Shown here: positions 34,714 through 46,734 of the stretch, one piece after another
Layout: the number at the start of each line of letters is the position of its first letter
How positions within the stretch are numbered: position 1 is the first letter of the stretch
Origin: Camellia lanceoleosa
Lineage: Eukaryota > Streptophyta > Magnoliopsida > Ericales > Theaceae
NCBI GenBank assembly: GCA_025200525.1
Contig: CM045761.1
Location: 83,648,506-83,712,505, forward strand
DNA: 64,000 bases
Direction of reading: 5' to 3'
Made by a program: the position numbers and the translations under genes
Notes under the pieces: generated by a model
What the model was told of the DNA's origin: nothing
The model's input: only the letters and a program-made list of their open reading frames with translations
Database searches by the model: none

Positions 34714-36014
34714 AATATAAAGGCCGAATTACACTAACGGTACCTATAGTTTAGGACTTGTATCACTTTAGTCCCTGACCTTTTAATTGTGATACATTTA
34801 ACCCTGAATTTTAAATTTCGTTCCAAATAAGGATAATTGAAGACATTTTTGCTCCATTTCAAGGGCAAAGTCATCAATTTGATAAAATATAAACTAGTTT
34901 GACAAAAATAAATGTCAAATAAAATTTATTTTTGATTTTTAAAAATTATTTATGCCCACCAAAGATAAAATTATATAAAAATGATAAATTTTTTACATTT
35001 TTATTTTTGAGATAATTACCTAAAAGTCCTATCAACATGTTTGGTTGTAGCTTAGGTCCTACCAAAATTTTTTTTAACCAATAAGTCCCATTTTTAGGTA
35101 AATAGACGTGTTTGCCCTTTAACATAAACAACAGTATATAAAATTCCATTCACATTATTTACTAGAAAGAAAAAAGAAATCAGTTAACAGATCAGTTATG
35201 GAAGTAGCTGAAGATTCGAATCGTGAATGATCTTGAAGGATTTATTGCTTTGGTTCGCTATTATACATAATTGATTTCTCGATTTTGATTCGAATAGGAA
35301 AGGATCTTGAAGAATTTCTTAGTTTGATTTGCTTTTTGAGTTGAAATTTGTTGGAGTTTGTTACGTGCGATTTCGATTTATAAATTGAAGAATTGATTTG
35401 CTGGATATTTGATCTTCAATCTGATTTATAGATATGTATTGTTTCAATTTTGTATATTATGTTTTTTTAGAATTTTTTTAATTTTGATTGAATTTATTTA
35501 TGAGAATATGTTGAATAATTTTGTTTTTACGAATTGAAGACGTGATTCGCTGGATGATTTCTCAGTTTGGTTATTTATTTTATAAATTGAAAACGTGATT
35601 TGTGAAGTATTTGTATTGTTATGAAGTTTTTTGTTCTGGTGTTTATTGTTATGAAGTATTTGTGAAAACTGAGAAAGTTATTAGTATTGTTCTGGTTTTT
35701 ATTGATGCGATCTTTTTTTCTTGTTTAGATTGAAAGATGAGTGAAGGTTATACAAGTGCGCCTATTTTTTTGTTGTGCAAATATAATGGTTGCACATTTG
35801 CAATTAAGATTGATGAAAATGTTACATATGATCAGTTGGTTGAGAAGCTATGTTTGAAATGGGATAATTTGCAATATGATAATATTTGTCTATGTTACTT
35901 ATTTCCTAGACATCCTAATCGTACGTTGGACAACAATGAGGAGTTAGATTTGTTGTTGGCATTAGTTGTGCATTTTGATTCAAAGTGTATTGATGTTGTT
36001 GTGCGAGTAAAAGA

Positions 36015-36635
36015 TGTTGGGTATACCTCCTTATTGGAGTGTGGGACCCAATTGATTTTTTGGAAAAAGAGTTTTAATTTGACTTGGTTTAGGTATAATA
36101 TTTTTATATATTATATTTGTGGAGGCCCAATCCAATTTGGATACAATTAGGGTTTGATTACAAAACCCTAGATTCATTATATTATATTTTTTTGGAGGCA
36201 TTGTTGTTGGTTCTATACACACACAAGAAAAAAGTGGACGGCGGCTGCTCTAGCTTCGGTAACAGTGCCATTGGTGAAGATTTGTTCAAGTTTTTGTTTC
36301 TTTGTGTGGGAGCTGATTTGGTTCGTTATTTTGGGTCTTCTTCAACTCTGATTCTGAAGATTTTGGTTCATCTATTTGGTGAGGTCTTTCCTCTTGTTTA
36401 TTTGTGATTATTTGGAATTCACCTAAGGGTGGTTTTGTGAGACCATTAGTGTCTCGTTTGTAATCATTTGGACCTTATTTGGTTGATAGTGGAATTGGAT
36501 TTCGATCCCGTGGACGTACCTCACATTGAGGGAACCACGTAAAAATTCTTGTGTTGCCTTTGATTTAATTTTTCCGCATTAGTTTTTATTCCCATTGATT
36601 GATTTACTTGTGGGAATCGTCGCTTTTCCCTAACA
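36015..36635 (+). repeat. 5' LTR of copia element
   Basis: 621 bp starting TGTTGGGTATACC and ending CCCTAACA, nearly identical to 40673-41292. The main difference is a small patch near 36233-36268. Confidence 0.96.
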
Positions 36636-36637
36636 AC

Positions 36638-36649
36638 TGGTATCAGAGC
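36638..36649 (+). other. Primer binding site of copia element
   Basis: TGGTATCAGAGC two bases after the 5' LTR is the standard initiator-tRNA-Met complement of plant copia elements. Confidence 0.92.
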
Positions 36650-36659
36650 TTACGGTTCA

Positions 36660-39600
36660 TTGGGGTTTATTTATTTGTGTAAATCAATGGAGGGGAATGT
36701 GGGTCGCATGTCTAGCTTCAATGGAAGTAATTGGGTAACTTGGAAAACTAAAATGGAGGACCTATTATTTTGTAAAGACTTGTATGGACCCATTGAGGGT
36801 GATAGTGGCAAACATGCTGATATGAAAGATGATGAGTGGAAGAGGCTTAATCGGAAAGCCGTTGGTGTTATCCGTCAATGGATTGATGACAGTGTGTTTC
36901 ATCATGTTGCCACTGAGACTTCGGCACAAGATTTATGGAAAAAATTAGAGAGTCTTTATGATAGAAAATCAGCCACAAATAAAGCTTTTCTGTTTCGTAA
37001 ATTGGTTAATTTAAAATATAAAGAGGGCAGCCCTATTCCGGAACATCTGAATGAAATAAAGAGTATTGTTAACCAACTTGCTTCTATGAAAATTATTTTT
37101 GATGATGAGTTGCAGGCTTTGATGCTACTTAGTTCCTTACCCGAAAGTTGGGAGACGTTAGTTGTGACAGTTAGTAATTCAGCACCCGATGGAGTTGTCA
37201 CAATGGGCCAAGTCACTAGTAGCTTGTTGAATGAAGAAACTAGAAGAAAATTAGCCGGTTCCTCTCATTCGGAAGCATTTGTTGTGAGAGGCCAAAGCAA
37301 AACAAGGGGGAGGAGTAAGACTCCTCGTGGTCGTGATCAAAGCCGTGACAAGTCAAGAGATGGTTCTTTTTCAAAGAAAGACGTTGAGTGTTATTATTGC
37401 CATGAGAAAGGGCACATGAAGCGGGAATGCCGAAAGCTCAAGAATAAGGAGAAAAGGCGTGACAAAAGTGTAGATAAGAAGCAAGAAGACACTACGGCAG
37501 TTACTACCGATGATCTCATGGTCGTTTGTGAAAATGATTGTATCAATTTTGTGGGCCATGAGAGCAGTTGGGTAATTGATTCTAGTGCTTCTTTTCATGT
37601 GACTTCTCGAGTTGATTTCTTCACTACCTACACTGCAGGAGATTATGGTTCTGTTCGAATGGGTAATGAAGGTTTGTCCAAGATTATCGGCATGGGTGAT
37701 GTTTGCTTGGAAACAAATTTGGACTGCAAATTGTTGCTTAAAGATGTGAGGCATGTTCCCGACATTTGCCTCAATTTAACCTCTACTAGGAAGCTAGATG
37801 ATGAAGACTTCAACAACAAATTTGGTGATGGAATATGGAAGCTCACAAAAGGTTCTTTGGTGGTGGCTAAGTGCAAGAAGACTCATACACTTTATTCGAT
37901 GCAAGGAAAAATTTGTAAAGGTGTTGTCAATACACTTGAAGATGATACTTCTACTGAATTGTGGCACAAGCGACTTGGGCACATGAGTGAAAATGGGCTA
38001 CAAGTTTTGTTCAAGAAAGAGCTTCTACCCGGTTTGAAAGGTACACATCTTAAAACTTGTGTTCATTGTTTGGCGGGTAAACAACATAGAGTTTCTTTTC
38101 ATAAAAATGTTGCTTCTAGAAAAGAAAATGTGTTGGAGTTAATTCATTCGGATGTTTGTGGTCCTTTAAAAGTTAGAACACATGGTGGTGCACTTTATTT
38201 TGTTACTTTCATTGATGATTATTCAAGGAAAGTCTGGGCTTATCTACTAAAAACTAAAGATCAAGTTCTAGAAGTATTTAAGCATTTTCAGGCCATGGTT
38301 GAAAGAGAAACAGGACAGAAATTGAAGTGCATCCGAACAGACAATGGTGGTGAATACATTGGGCCATTTGATGAGTATTGTCGCAGCCAAGGTATTCGGC
38401 ATCAAAAGACAGTTAAGAAGACTCCTCAACAAAATGGCGTTGCCGAGAGGATGAACCGCACCATTGTAGAAAGAACAAGGTGTTTGCTTTCACAAGCTAA
38501 ATTGCCAAGATCCTTTTGGGGTGAGGCAATGAGTACAGCGGTTGACGTGATCAATTTGTCTCCTTGCTATCCTTTGAATGGTGATGTTCCTGAAAGAGTT
38601 TGGACTGGCAAAGATGTGTCTTATGAGCACTTGAGAGTGTTTGGTTGCCGATCTTTTGTTCACATTCCAAAGGATGAGAGGTCTAAGCTTGATAGTAAGT
38701 CAAGACAATGTATTTTTCTTGGCTATAGGCGTGATGAGTTCGGGTATAGATTATGGGATCCGGTCGACAAGAAAGTCATTGGCCGTGATGTTGTGTTTCT
38801 TGAAGACCAAACAATTGAAGACTTTGGTAAAGGTGATCAACGAGCCAAAAACTAGTGATCTCATTGATATGGATCCATCTCCTTCATCTTCGTTGATGAT
38901 GAAAATGGGGAGATGCAGACCACCTATTGAAGATGTGGAGGATGATGCTAATCCTAATGAAGTTGAGCCAGAAATTGAGGAAGAGCATCCAACTCAAGTA
39001 CCGTCACCACAACTTGAGTTGAGGAAATCTACAAGGGACCGACAACCTTCAAGAAAGTATCCTCCCAATGTATTTGTGTTGATTTCTGATCAAGGGGAGC
39101 CTGAGAGCTACCAAGAAGCAATTGAGCATGCAAAGAAAGGTGATTGGAAAAAGGCCATGGACGAGGAGATGAATTCCTTACTTGAAAACCAGACTTATGA
39201 TTTAGTGAAGTTACCTAAAGGGAGGAAAATTCTGAAAAATAAGTGGGTCTTCAAATTGAAGAATGATAGGAAGAATCTGAGGTACAAAGCGCGTCTTGTT
39301 GTGAAAGGCTTTGGACAAAAGAAAGGTATTGACTTTGATGAGATTTTCTCGCCGGTTATGAAGATGTCTTCTATTCGGGTTGTACTTGGCATGACTGCAA
39401 GTATGAACCTTGAAGTTGAGCAACTTGATGTAAAGACCGCATTTCTTCATGGTGATCTTGAAGAAGAAATTTACATGGAACAACCGGAAGGTTTTGTGGA
39501 GAAAGGGAAAGAGAAATTTGTTTGCAAATTGAAGAAAAGTTTGTATGGTCTCAAGCAAGCTCCACGGCAATGGTACAAAAAATTTGACTCTTTCATGATG

Positions 39601-40655
39601 AATAATGGTTTTTCTAAAACCACTTCGGACCATTGTGTGTTTGTGAAAAATTTTCCGGATGGCAAATTTATTATTCTTTTGCTTTATGTTGATGACATGT
39701 TAATTGTGGGTCAAGATTCTACCATGATTAACAAGTTGAAGTTTGAGTTGAGCAAGTCCTTTGCTATGAAAGATTTGGGACCGGCAAAGCAAATACTTGG
39801 TATGAAAATTGTTCGTGATCGCAAAGAGAGACTGATTTGGTTGTCTCAAGAGAGCTACATTGAGAAAGTTCTTGAGAGATTCAACATGGATAAACCAAAG
39901 CCGGCTGGTTGTCCACTTGCAGGTCACTTCAAACTTAGTTCGAATCAATGTCCTACAAGTGAGAAAGACAAAGAAGAGATGTTGAAAGTTCCTTATGCTT
40001 CAGCAGTTGGTTCTTTGATGTACGCCATGGTTTGTACAAGGTCGGATATTGCTCACATTTGTTGGTGTGGTGAGTCGGTTTCTCTAATCCGGGTAAAGAA
40101 CATTGGGCAGCGGTAAAATGGATTCTCAGGTATCTTCGAGGGACTTCGAAGGTGTGTTTGTGTTTTGGAGATGGTAAGACGATGCTTGATGGGTTCACGG
40201 ATTCTGACATGGCCGGTGATGTTGATTCTAGGAAATCTACTTCGGGGTATTTGATGACTTTTGCAGGGGGAGTTGTGGCATGGCAATCTAAATTACAAAA
40301 ATGTGTTGCTCTCTCAACTACCGAAGCTGAATTTATTGCTATTACAGAAGCTTGCAAAGAAGAGTTATGGTTGAAGAAATTTTTGCAAGAGTTGGGTTTG
40401 AAGCAAGAAAAGTATGTGCTTTATTGTGATAATCAAAGTGCTATTCACTTGAGTAAAAATTCTACCTTTCATTCGAGATCGAAACACATTGATGTGAGAT
40501 ACCATTGGATTCGTGATGTGTTAGATTCAAAATTGTTGCAACTCGAAAAGGTTCACACAGATGATAATATTTCAGATATGTTGACTAAGACTTTGTTGAG
40601 GGACAAACATTTAAAGTGTCGAACTTTGGCGAGTATGGTTGATGTCTCCACCTAA
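36660..40655 (+). pseudogene. Copia gag-pol polyprotein, two frameshifts
   Basis: The likely start is the in-frame ATG near 36687 (MEGNVGRMSSFNGSNW). The gag (UBN2-like) is followed by a zinc knuckle 'CYYCHEKGHMKREC' (about 37389) and the protease 'SWVIDSSASFHVTS', where the usual DSG is DSS. Next are the integrase zinc finger ('LWHKRLGHMS...CVHCLAGKQ') and core ('RTDNGGEY', 'TPQQNGVAERMNRT'). RT has 'YKARLVVKGFGQKKGIDF' and active site 'LLYVDDMLIVG' (about 39680). RNase H has 'GFTDSDMAGDVDSRKSTSGY' and 'ALSTTEAEF' (40152-40655). The frame shifts near 38830, between integrase and RT, and again near 40050, between RT and RNase H. Apart from these, almost no stops are present, consistent with a recent insertion. 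Confidence 0.95.
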
Positions 40656-40661
40656 GTCGGT

Positions 40662-40671
40662 AGGGGGAGAA
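40662..40671 (+). other. Polypurine tract of copia element
   Basis: 'agggggagaa' lies immediately upstream of the 3' LTR start at 40673. Confidence 0.88.
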
Positions 40672-40672
40672 T

Positions 40673-41292
40673 TGTTAGGTATACCTCCTTATTGGAGTGT
40701 GGGACCCAATTGATTTTTTGGAAAAAGAGTTTTAATTTGACTTGGTTTAGGTATAATATTTTTATATATTATATTTGTGGAGGCCCAATCCAATTTGGAT
40801 ACAATTAGGGTTTGATTACAAAACCCTAGATTCATTATATTATATTTTTTTGGAGGCATTGTTGTTGGTTCTATACACACACAAGAAAAAAAAGTGGACA
40901 CGTTGCTCTAGCTTGATATGAGTGCCATTGGTGAAGATTTGTTCAAGTTTTTGTTTCTTTGTGTGGGAGCTGATTTGGTTCGTTATTTTGGGTCTTCTTC
41001 AACTCTGATTCTGAAGATTTTGGTTCATCTATTTGGTGAGGTCTTTCCTCTTGTTTATTTGTGATTATTTGGAATTCACCTAAGGGTGGTTTTGTGAGAC
41101 CATTAGTGTCTCGTTTGTAATCGTTTGGACCTTATTTGGTTGATAGTGGAATCGGATTTCGATCCCGTGGACGTACCTCACATTGAGGGAACCACGTAAA
41201 AATTCTTGTGTTGCCTTTGATTTAATTTTTCCGCATTAGTTTTTATTCCCATTGATTGATTTACTTGTGGGAATCATCGCTTTTCCCTAACA
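40673..41292 (+). repeat. 3' LTR of copia element
   Basis: 620 bp, TGTTAGGTATACC...CCCTAACA, nearly identical to 36015-36635, followed by the AAAGA duplication. Confidence 0.96.
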
Positions 41293-43439
41293 AAAGAGTC
41301 AACCATTGACTGTGGTTATCTCAACAAAAGATTGGATTATGGAGAAAGAGAGTCAATGTTGGATCTTGAAGTTTGTGATATTGCATTGTCTCATGACAGC
41401 AGTAAGTCTGTGAACTTGTCAAACAGAGCATCTACATCCTCCAAAAGGAATTCGAGGTTGGAGGTTGAAGAAGAGGTTGATATGTTATCATCATTTTGTC
41501 GACACAAGGAAAAAGTACTGTTGTCTGCTAGTTGGGTAGTTAGTATTACACATGTAGGACAGAAATTTGAAGGTGGAATTGTTGAATTTCGTAATGCATT
41601 GTCGAAGTTTTCTATTGAGTGTGGATTTGAGTTCATATTTGTTAAGAATGATAAAGTTTGTGTTACCGCATAATGTTTGTTTAGAGAGACAAAAGGTTGT
41701 ATGTGGAATGTTCATGGTAGAGTGGAGAATGCTAATGGGTTCTTTTATATAAGGAAGTTGAACAATGTCTACACATGTGGTGTTGAAGTACGTACGATGA
41801 ATCATTCTCGTATGAGTTCTGATTTAGTTGCTGATTTGATTGTTGAAGGTGTTCGTGATAATCCATTGACACGTCCAGTTCATGTTGTTCGGGATTTTAA
41901 GTTGGGGTATGGGCTGAGAGTTAGTTATCATCAAACTTGGTTAGGGGTAGAGAAAGCAAAAGGTGAGATTTTTGGAGACTACTTAATGTCATTTGACCAG
42001 TTAAGATAGTATGTAGATGTTGCAAAGAGTTGCAATCCAAGGAGTTACATTGAGTTTGAGTGTGACGATGATACTAAACGGTTTAAGAGATTATTTGTTT
42101 CTTTTTATGGTTCTATTAGTGGATTTGATTATTGTCGACCTCTCTTATTCCTTGATGGCACATTTTTGAAGGGAAGATTTAGAGGAAATTTACTTGCTGT
42201 TACAGGAAAAGATGGAAATCAAGGTACATAACAAATTTGTTTTCTCTGTTCTGAAATTGAGAAAGTTCTCAGTTTAGAAATATGATTGAATGTTTTAAAT
42301 TTTATATAATATTGTTGTTGTATATGCATTTTTTATTTTTTCAGTTATTCATTTTAATGTTTGATATTTTGAATGTTAAAGTGTTACCATTTTCTAAGAA
42401 TAATAGAATATTTTCATTTTTTCTGTTTTGTACATGCAGGGTTCTTTCCTGTTTGTTTTGCAATTGTTGGCTCAAAGAATCAAGATAACTGGCGTTGGTT
42501 TTTGGAGCATTTGAGTACAATTGTTTCACCAGAACGAAATATTACTTTTGTGTCGGATTGTAACCTTGGATTAGTTGAAGTATTGCTAAAGGTTTTTCCA
42601 ATGGCTTTCTATGCTTATTGTTTATATCATTTGAAGATGAACTTGAGGCATCATTTGTGTTGTATGTTTCATGGATTGAAATAAAAGTTGATCACTCTGT
42701 TTGGGCAATGTGCATATGCTCCAACTGAAGAAACATTTCATCAATGTTTGGTTGAGTTAAAGACTGAAAGTGGGTCAAGAGTTGAAAAGTTTTTAGATGA
42801 CATACCATATGATCATTGGAGTAATGCATATTTTCGAGGGCAATGCTTTGGAGAGATGTGGTCAAATGTAGCTGAATCTTTCAATTCGTGGATACGAGAG
42901 GAACGCCACTTGCCTATCACAAAGTTGATTGATAGTGTAAGAATTAAGTTGATGAGGAAAATTGCTAAGATGAGGGAACTTGTTAATAAATGGAATGGTT
43001 TGATATGCCCTAAAATGAAGTCCAAGTTGCATGATGGTTTTAATACTTCGAGGCCATGGATTGTTAGTTCATCTGGAAATGATGTCAATGAGGTGCATTC
43101 ACATCCATCTGTTTCAGTTGACATTAGTAGATGAATATGTTCTTGTGGCGAGTGGTAGTTGAAAGGGTTTCCATGTGCACATGCAGTTGGTGCTATACAA
43201 AAGAGTGGACATGATTTGAGTTTATTTGTTGATAAATACTTCTATGTTCAAAGTTATCGAGAGTCCTATTCTTTTCCCATATATCCGGTTCCTTCAATTT
43301 GGAAACCCAATTGTAATGCTGATGGTGATAGTGAAGTTGTTCTTCCTCCTTTGTCTAAGAAGCAACCAGGAAGGCCAAATAAGAAGAGGATTCATTCGAA
43401 TGGTGAGAAAGTGAGGCAAATTACTTGTAGTAGATGAGA

Positions 43440-44458
43440 GAAGGTTGACAATCACAATAAGAAATTGTGTAAGGAGGCTTTGTGATTTTTTGTAGCTGCT
43501 TTGTGATTGTAAAAATTTCATATTCATAAATTTCTTGAAGTAGCAGTTTGTGCTGTTAAGCGCTGAGTAATAATCTTCTATGTTTTGAATAAAGTGACAT
43601 TGAATTGAAAGTGAAAATATTATTTTCAACTTTTAATTTTTGAAATTATTTGTGATAATATTGTTTGGTTGGCTTTCAGAAATAAACTTGACTGTTGAAT
43701 GTTTGTTTTGAAAATTATGTGAATACTGTATAAAAAGTGAACATATTCTCAATTTAAGTTTTTAGTTCAAAATAGCTGATTTTGTGATAATAGTGTGAGG
43801 CTCTTGTTATGAATTGGAACTAGTTATAAATGTGATCAATTGAATGAATGTGAATTAATATTCTAAATAGATATGGTCAATGCTTTATGTTTTGATTAAA
43901 GTAACAATGGACTGTAAGTGAAAATATTCTTTGTTTCAAATTTTAGTTTTTCAAATTGTCATAATATTGTGAGGCAGCAAATAAATTGTTGTGATAATAT
44001 TGTTGTTTGAAAATTGAGTGATTTGTATAAAATTGAAAATATTCTCATTTTTAAAGTTTCTAAGTTTGAAAATAAGTGATTGTGAGGCAACAAAACACTG
44101 CATAAAAACTGAAAATATAAGCAAAAACATCAACAAAGCACTGATTGTGATACAGTAAAGTCTTGTGTCCACTATTTTCACATGTAATACTATTTTCGCT
44201 TTTCCCATATAGTAGTGTGAGGAATAGGATAATAGAAACTGAGAATATGGATAAAAACATCAACAAAGCTCGGATGCATATATCTTTGAGAGTATGACAA
44301 AATATTCCATTACACATCATAGAAATTGTAATATGTTTGTTAGGTAATATGCTTGGAACTATTAACAAAAACATTAGTCATTGTATCAGAGTGTTACAAA
44401 AAAGAGTTCATTGAGTTACACATCAAAAAAGATTTCATTAAATGTTGCAATCTTGACT
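43440..44458. other. Convergent 3' region between MULE genes
   Basis: AT-rich non-coding DNA between the end of the transposase gene and the stop codon of the Ulp1-like gene. It holds diffuse repeated phrases such as 'gaaaatattctcattt', 'gtgataatattgt' and 'aaaaacatcaacaaagc'. It is presumably shared 3' UTR and terminator sequence. Confidence 0.55.
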
Positions 44459-46734
44459 CTACTTGACTTTGATTGATCTTTGTGGATCACTAAGGAACTC
44501 ATGTACCATGTCTGCTCTGAGTCTTGTGAATGTGCCTGGTGGTAATGTGTTTGGAATTGGTTGATGCCTCATGTATTGTCTTATGATGTAGCAAACAATA
44601 ATTCCACAGTCATTCCTACATAAATCATTTTTGACACAGTTAGGGAAAAAATAAATTTTTTTGAAAAAGATATTAAAATTTGTTAGTTAGAATAAATTAA
44701 CGTACGTCATTGCTTCTTGTTGAGGGCTATCTTTGACTGATTCAATTTAACATCAGGATTCTAGGTTTTTTCTGCTTGACAAGGTGTATCCTTCATGCAT
44801 TAATGGATGATTTTTTGCTGTAAAAAACATCAATATAAAGTATGTAATGATTTACATCTGATTATTGTAATGCTAATCTGAAATTATTCTTAGCAGTTGA
44901 TTTGCAACGTTGTAGTGCTTGTCCTTTCCTTTTCTTGGTCTCAAAGAGTTGAAATGTTTCCAAGTCCCCAAGTGTTTGTCGATAACAAGTAATGTCCAAT
45001 GATTGAAATTGTGGATGGGGATATGGATGTATCGACATGGGAGGGATTCTTGCAAAGTATTTTTCAAAATCTTTTTCCTTTGTTCTGAAGTTTTCTTCTT
45101 CAATATTGGCTGTTTTTTACAAAAAATATGTGAATATTCACAGTAATGGTACGAACTCAATATTCATATGTCGATGAAAAGCAACAAAACATGATTAACT
45201 ATGATTTATCACTCAAATTATTTTGAAATCTGAGTATATTCCCAGCAATGATACCAAAATCAAAATTTGAGAACATTCACAACAATGATAACAAACACAA
45301 AAAATCTACTTTGAAACCAAAATTGAACGGAAGATAAAGTATAGAATTGACACATGCACATTTATTCCTTACCCAATATAGACTTGACAGTATGAAAGAC
45401 TTGCCATTGTGCTCTGCTCCATCACCAGAATTCTGTACTTGTGGTTCTCTTTCAAGAATCTCAGCATATGCATCAATTGTCTATCAAATTGAAACACAAA
45501 AGTGATGTTAACAAATTAATGAGAAGTTTTTCAGTGTTAAAATATTACAAATATTATACGCACATAGTTGGATATGTCTATCCCTTTTACCAAGTTCCTG
45601 ATATCATTAATAAACACACAATTGTCATATCTTGCGCCAAACCATATACAAGCACTACAAAACAATAAAAAATGTGTTAATAATTAAGTCAGAATATTTT
45701 TAGAAAATAGAGCTATTTCTCAATTTCATTTCATATATTTGTACTACATGAAAAATTGAAAGATTTATGTAAGATTATACCTTGATTATGTTTGCTTTTC
45801 TTTCTAAAGAATTTGTAGTTTATATTTATCTTCAGGAGGTAGCAATTGAGCCACAACATACTTGTTTGAAATTGTCTCATCTTTGTGTTCCTTCTCTTTC
45901 TCAACTTTAACTTTCTTGCCTCTATACTCATAATCTGATACCTCAGTAGTCTTCTTTGCTTTAGCTTTGATATTTTTAATCATGGAATTCTATAGATTTG
46001 TTTGTCTTGATTCTGTCAGATCATCGGCTTTTATTGCACAAACTTGTTGGGTTAAGTCATGGACTTCTTCCTCCACTAACTGATTCTGCAACTGAGAATT
46101 TTGACAATCTTTCACATTTGTATTTATCTCACAATGTTTTGTTGCAAAATGTTGTTGCGTTATCTCATAGACCTCTTTCTAAAAGAGCTCTTTGTCCACA
46201 ACTTCAGAATTTTCATGGACCTCTTTCTGATAAAGCTCTTTGTCCACCACTTTAGAATTTTCATGGACTTCAATCTGCAGCACTTGAGAATTTTCATCGT
46301 TTATTGTATGACCTTCATTCTTTGCATCTGTCCCAGAATGTTTTACTGCACAAACTTCTTAGGTTATCTCATGGACCTCTTTTTTAACCAATTGGTTATG
46401 CAATCGAGAATTTTCATCTTTCAATTGTTGTATTTGTGCTATGAGTAGCCTGTTATCCTCTTCAAGTTTATTTATGTAGATGGTCTTCACTGTGTTGTCT
46501 AGTTGCAAATTGTTGTTCTCAGTTTGAAGTTTCTCAAGTGTTTGTTGATGAATTTGTTCTTCTCTCTCAGGTGCATCATTGAGTATAATGTTGCAGAAGC
46601 CATTAAAGTCTTCATTTGCTGGCTTTTGTTCTTGGTGGCACTCTTCAGCATATTGACCATCTTCTTCTTCTTCTTCGACTTCTTCAGAATCTTCTTCTTC
46701 TTTTTCAGTATTTTCAGCATCTTGTTTTTGTTGT

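Larger units (their letters stand above)
36015..41292 (+). mobile_element. Tnt1-like Ty1-copia retrotransposon
   Basis: A 5278-bp complete element with a 5-bp duplication AAAGA (36010-36014 and 41293-41297). LTRs are 36015-36635 and 40673-41292 with ends TGTT...AACA and only a small number of differences, so this is the youngest large insertion in the nest. The PBS is at 36638 and the PPT at 40662. The order protease-integrase-RT-RNase H is that of copia elements. It interrupts the MULE transposase gene in the same orientation. Confidence 0.96.
35737..43437 (+). pseudogene. mudrA-like: MURA-type MULE transposase, split by copia
   Basis: The N-terminal domain (35737-36014, 'CKYNGCTFAIKIDENVTYDQ') is interrupted by the copia element. 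Coding resumes in the same frame at 41298. Next come the DDE core start 'PLLFLDGTFLKGRFRGN' (first Asp, about 42140), an intron at 42234-42439 (GTACAT...TGCAG), and 'NITFVSDCNLGL' (second Asp). Then 'AYCLYHLKMNLR' and 'NAYFRGQCFGEMWSNVAESFNSW' (MULE core) follow, with a SWIM zinc finger (CSCGEW...KGFPCAHAV, about 43141-43185) and an AT-hook-like 'KKQPGRPNKKR' tail. In-frame stops at 41671, 42007, 42682, 43132 and 43157 disable it. Active enzymes bind the TIRs and cut and paste the element. Confidence 0.93.

Noticed and set aside
36031..36222. Short minus-strand frame in the copia LTR, repeated at 40689-40901
   Set aside because: Same frame in both LTRs because the LTRs are nearly identical; antisense to the LTR, no domain.
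38641..38830. Start of the second copia frame as a separate gene
   Set aside because: The first about 190 bases of this frame are an out-of-frame reading of the integrase region. Real RT-frame coding begins only at the frameshift near 38830.
41391..41636. Minus-strand frame opposite the transposase
   Set aside because: Shadow of the plus-strand transposase exon, which reads continuously from the N-terminal exon across the copia insertion.
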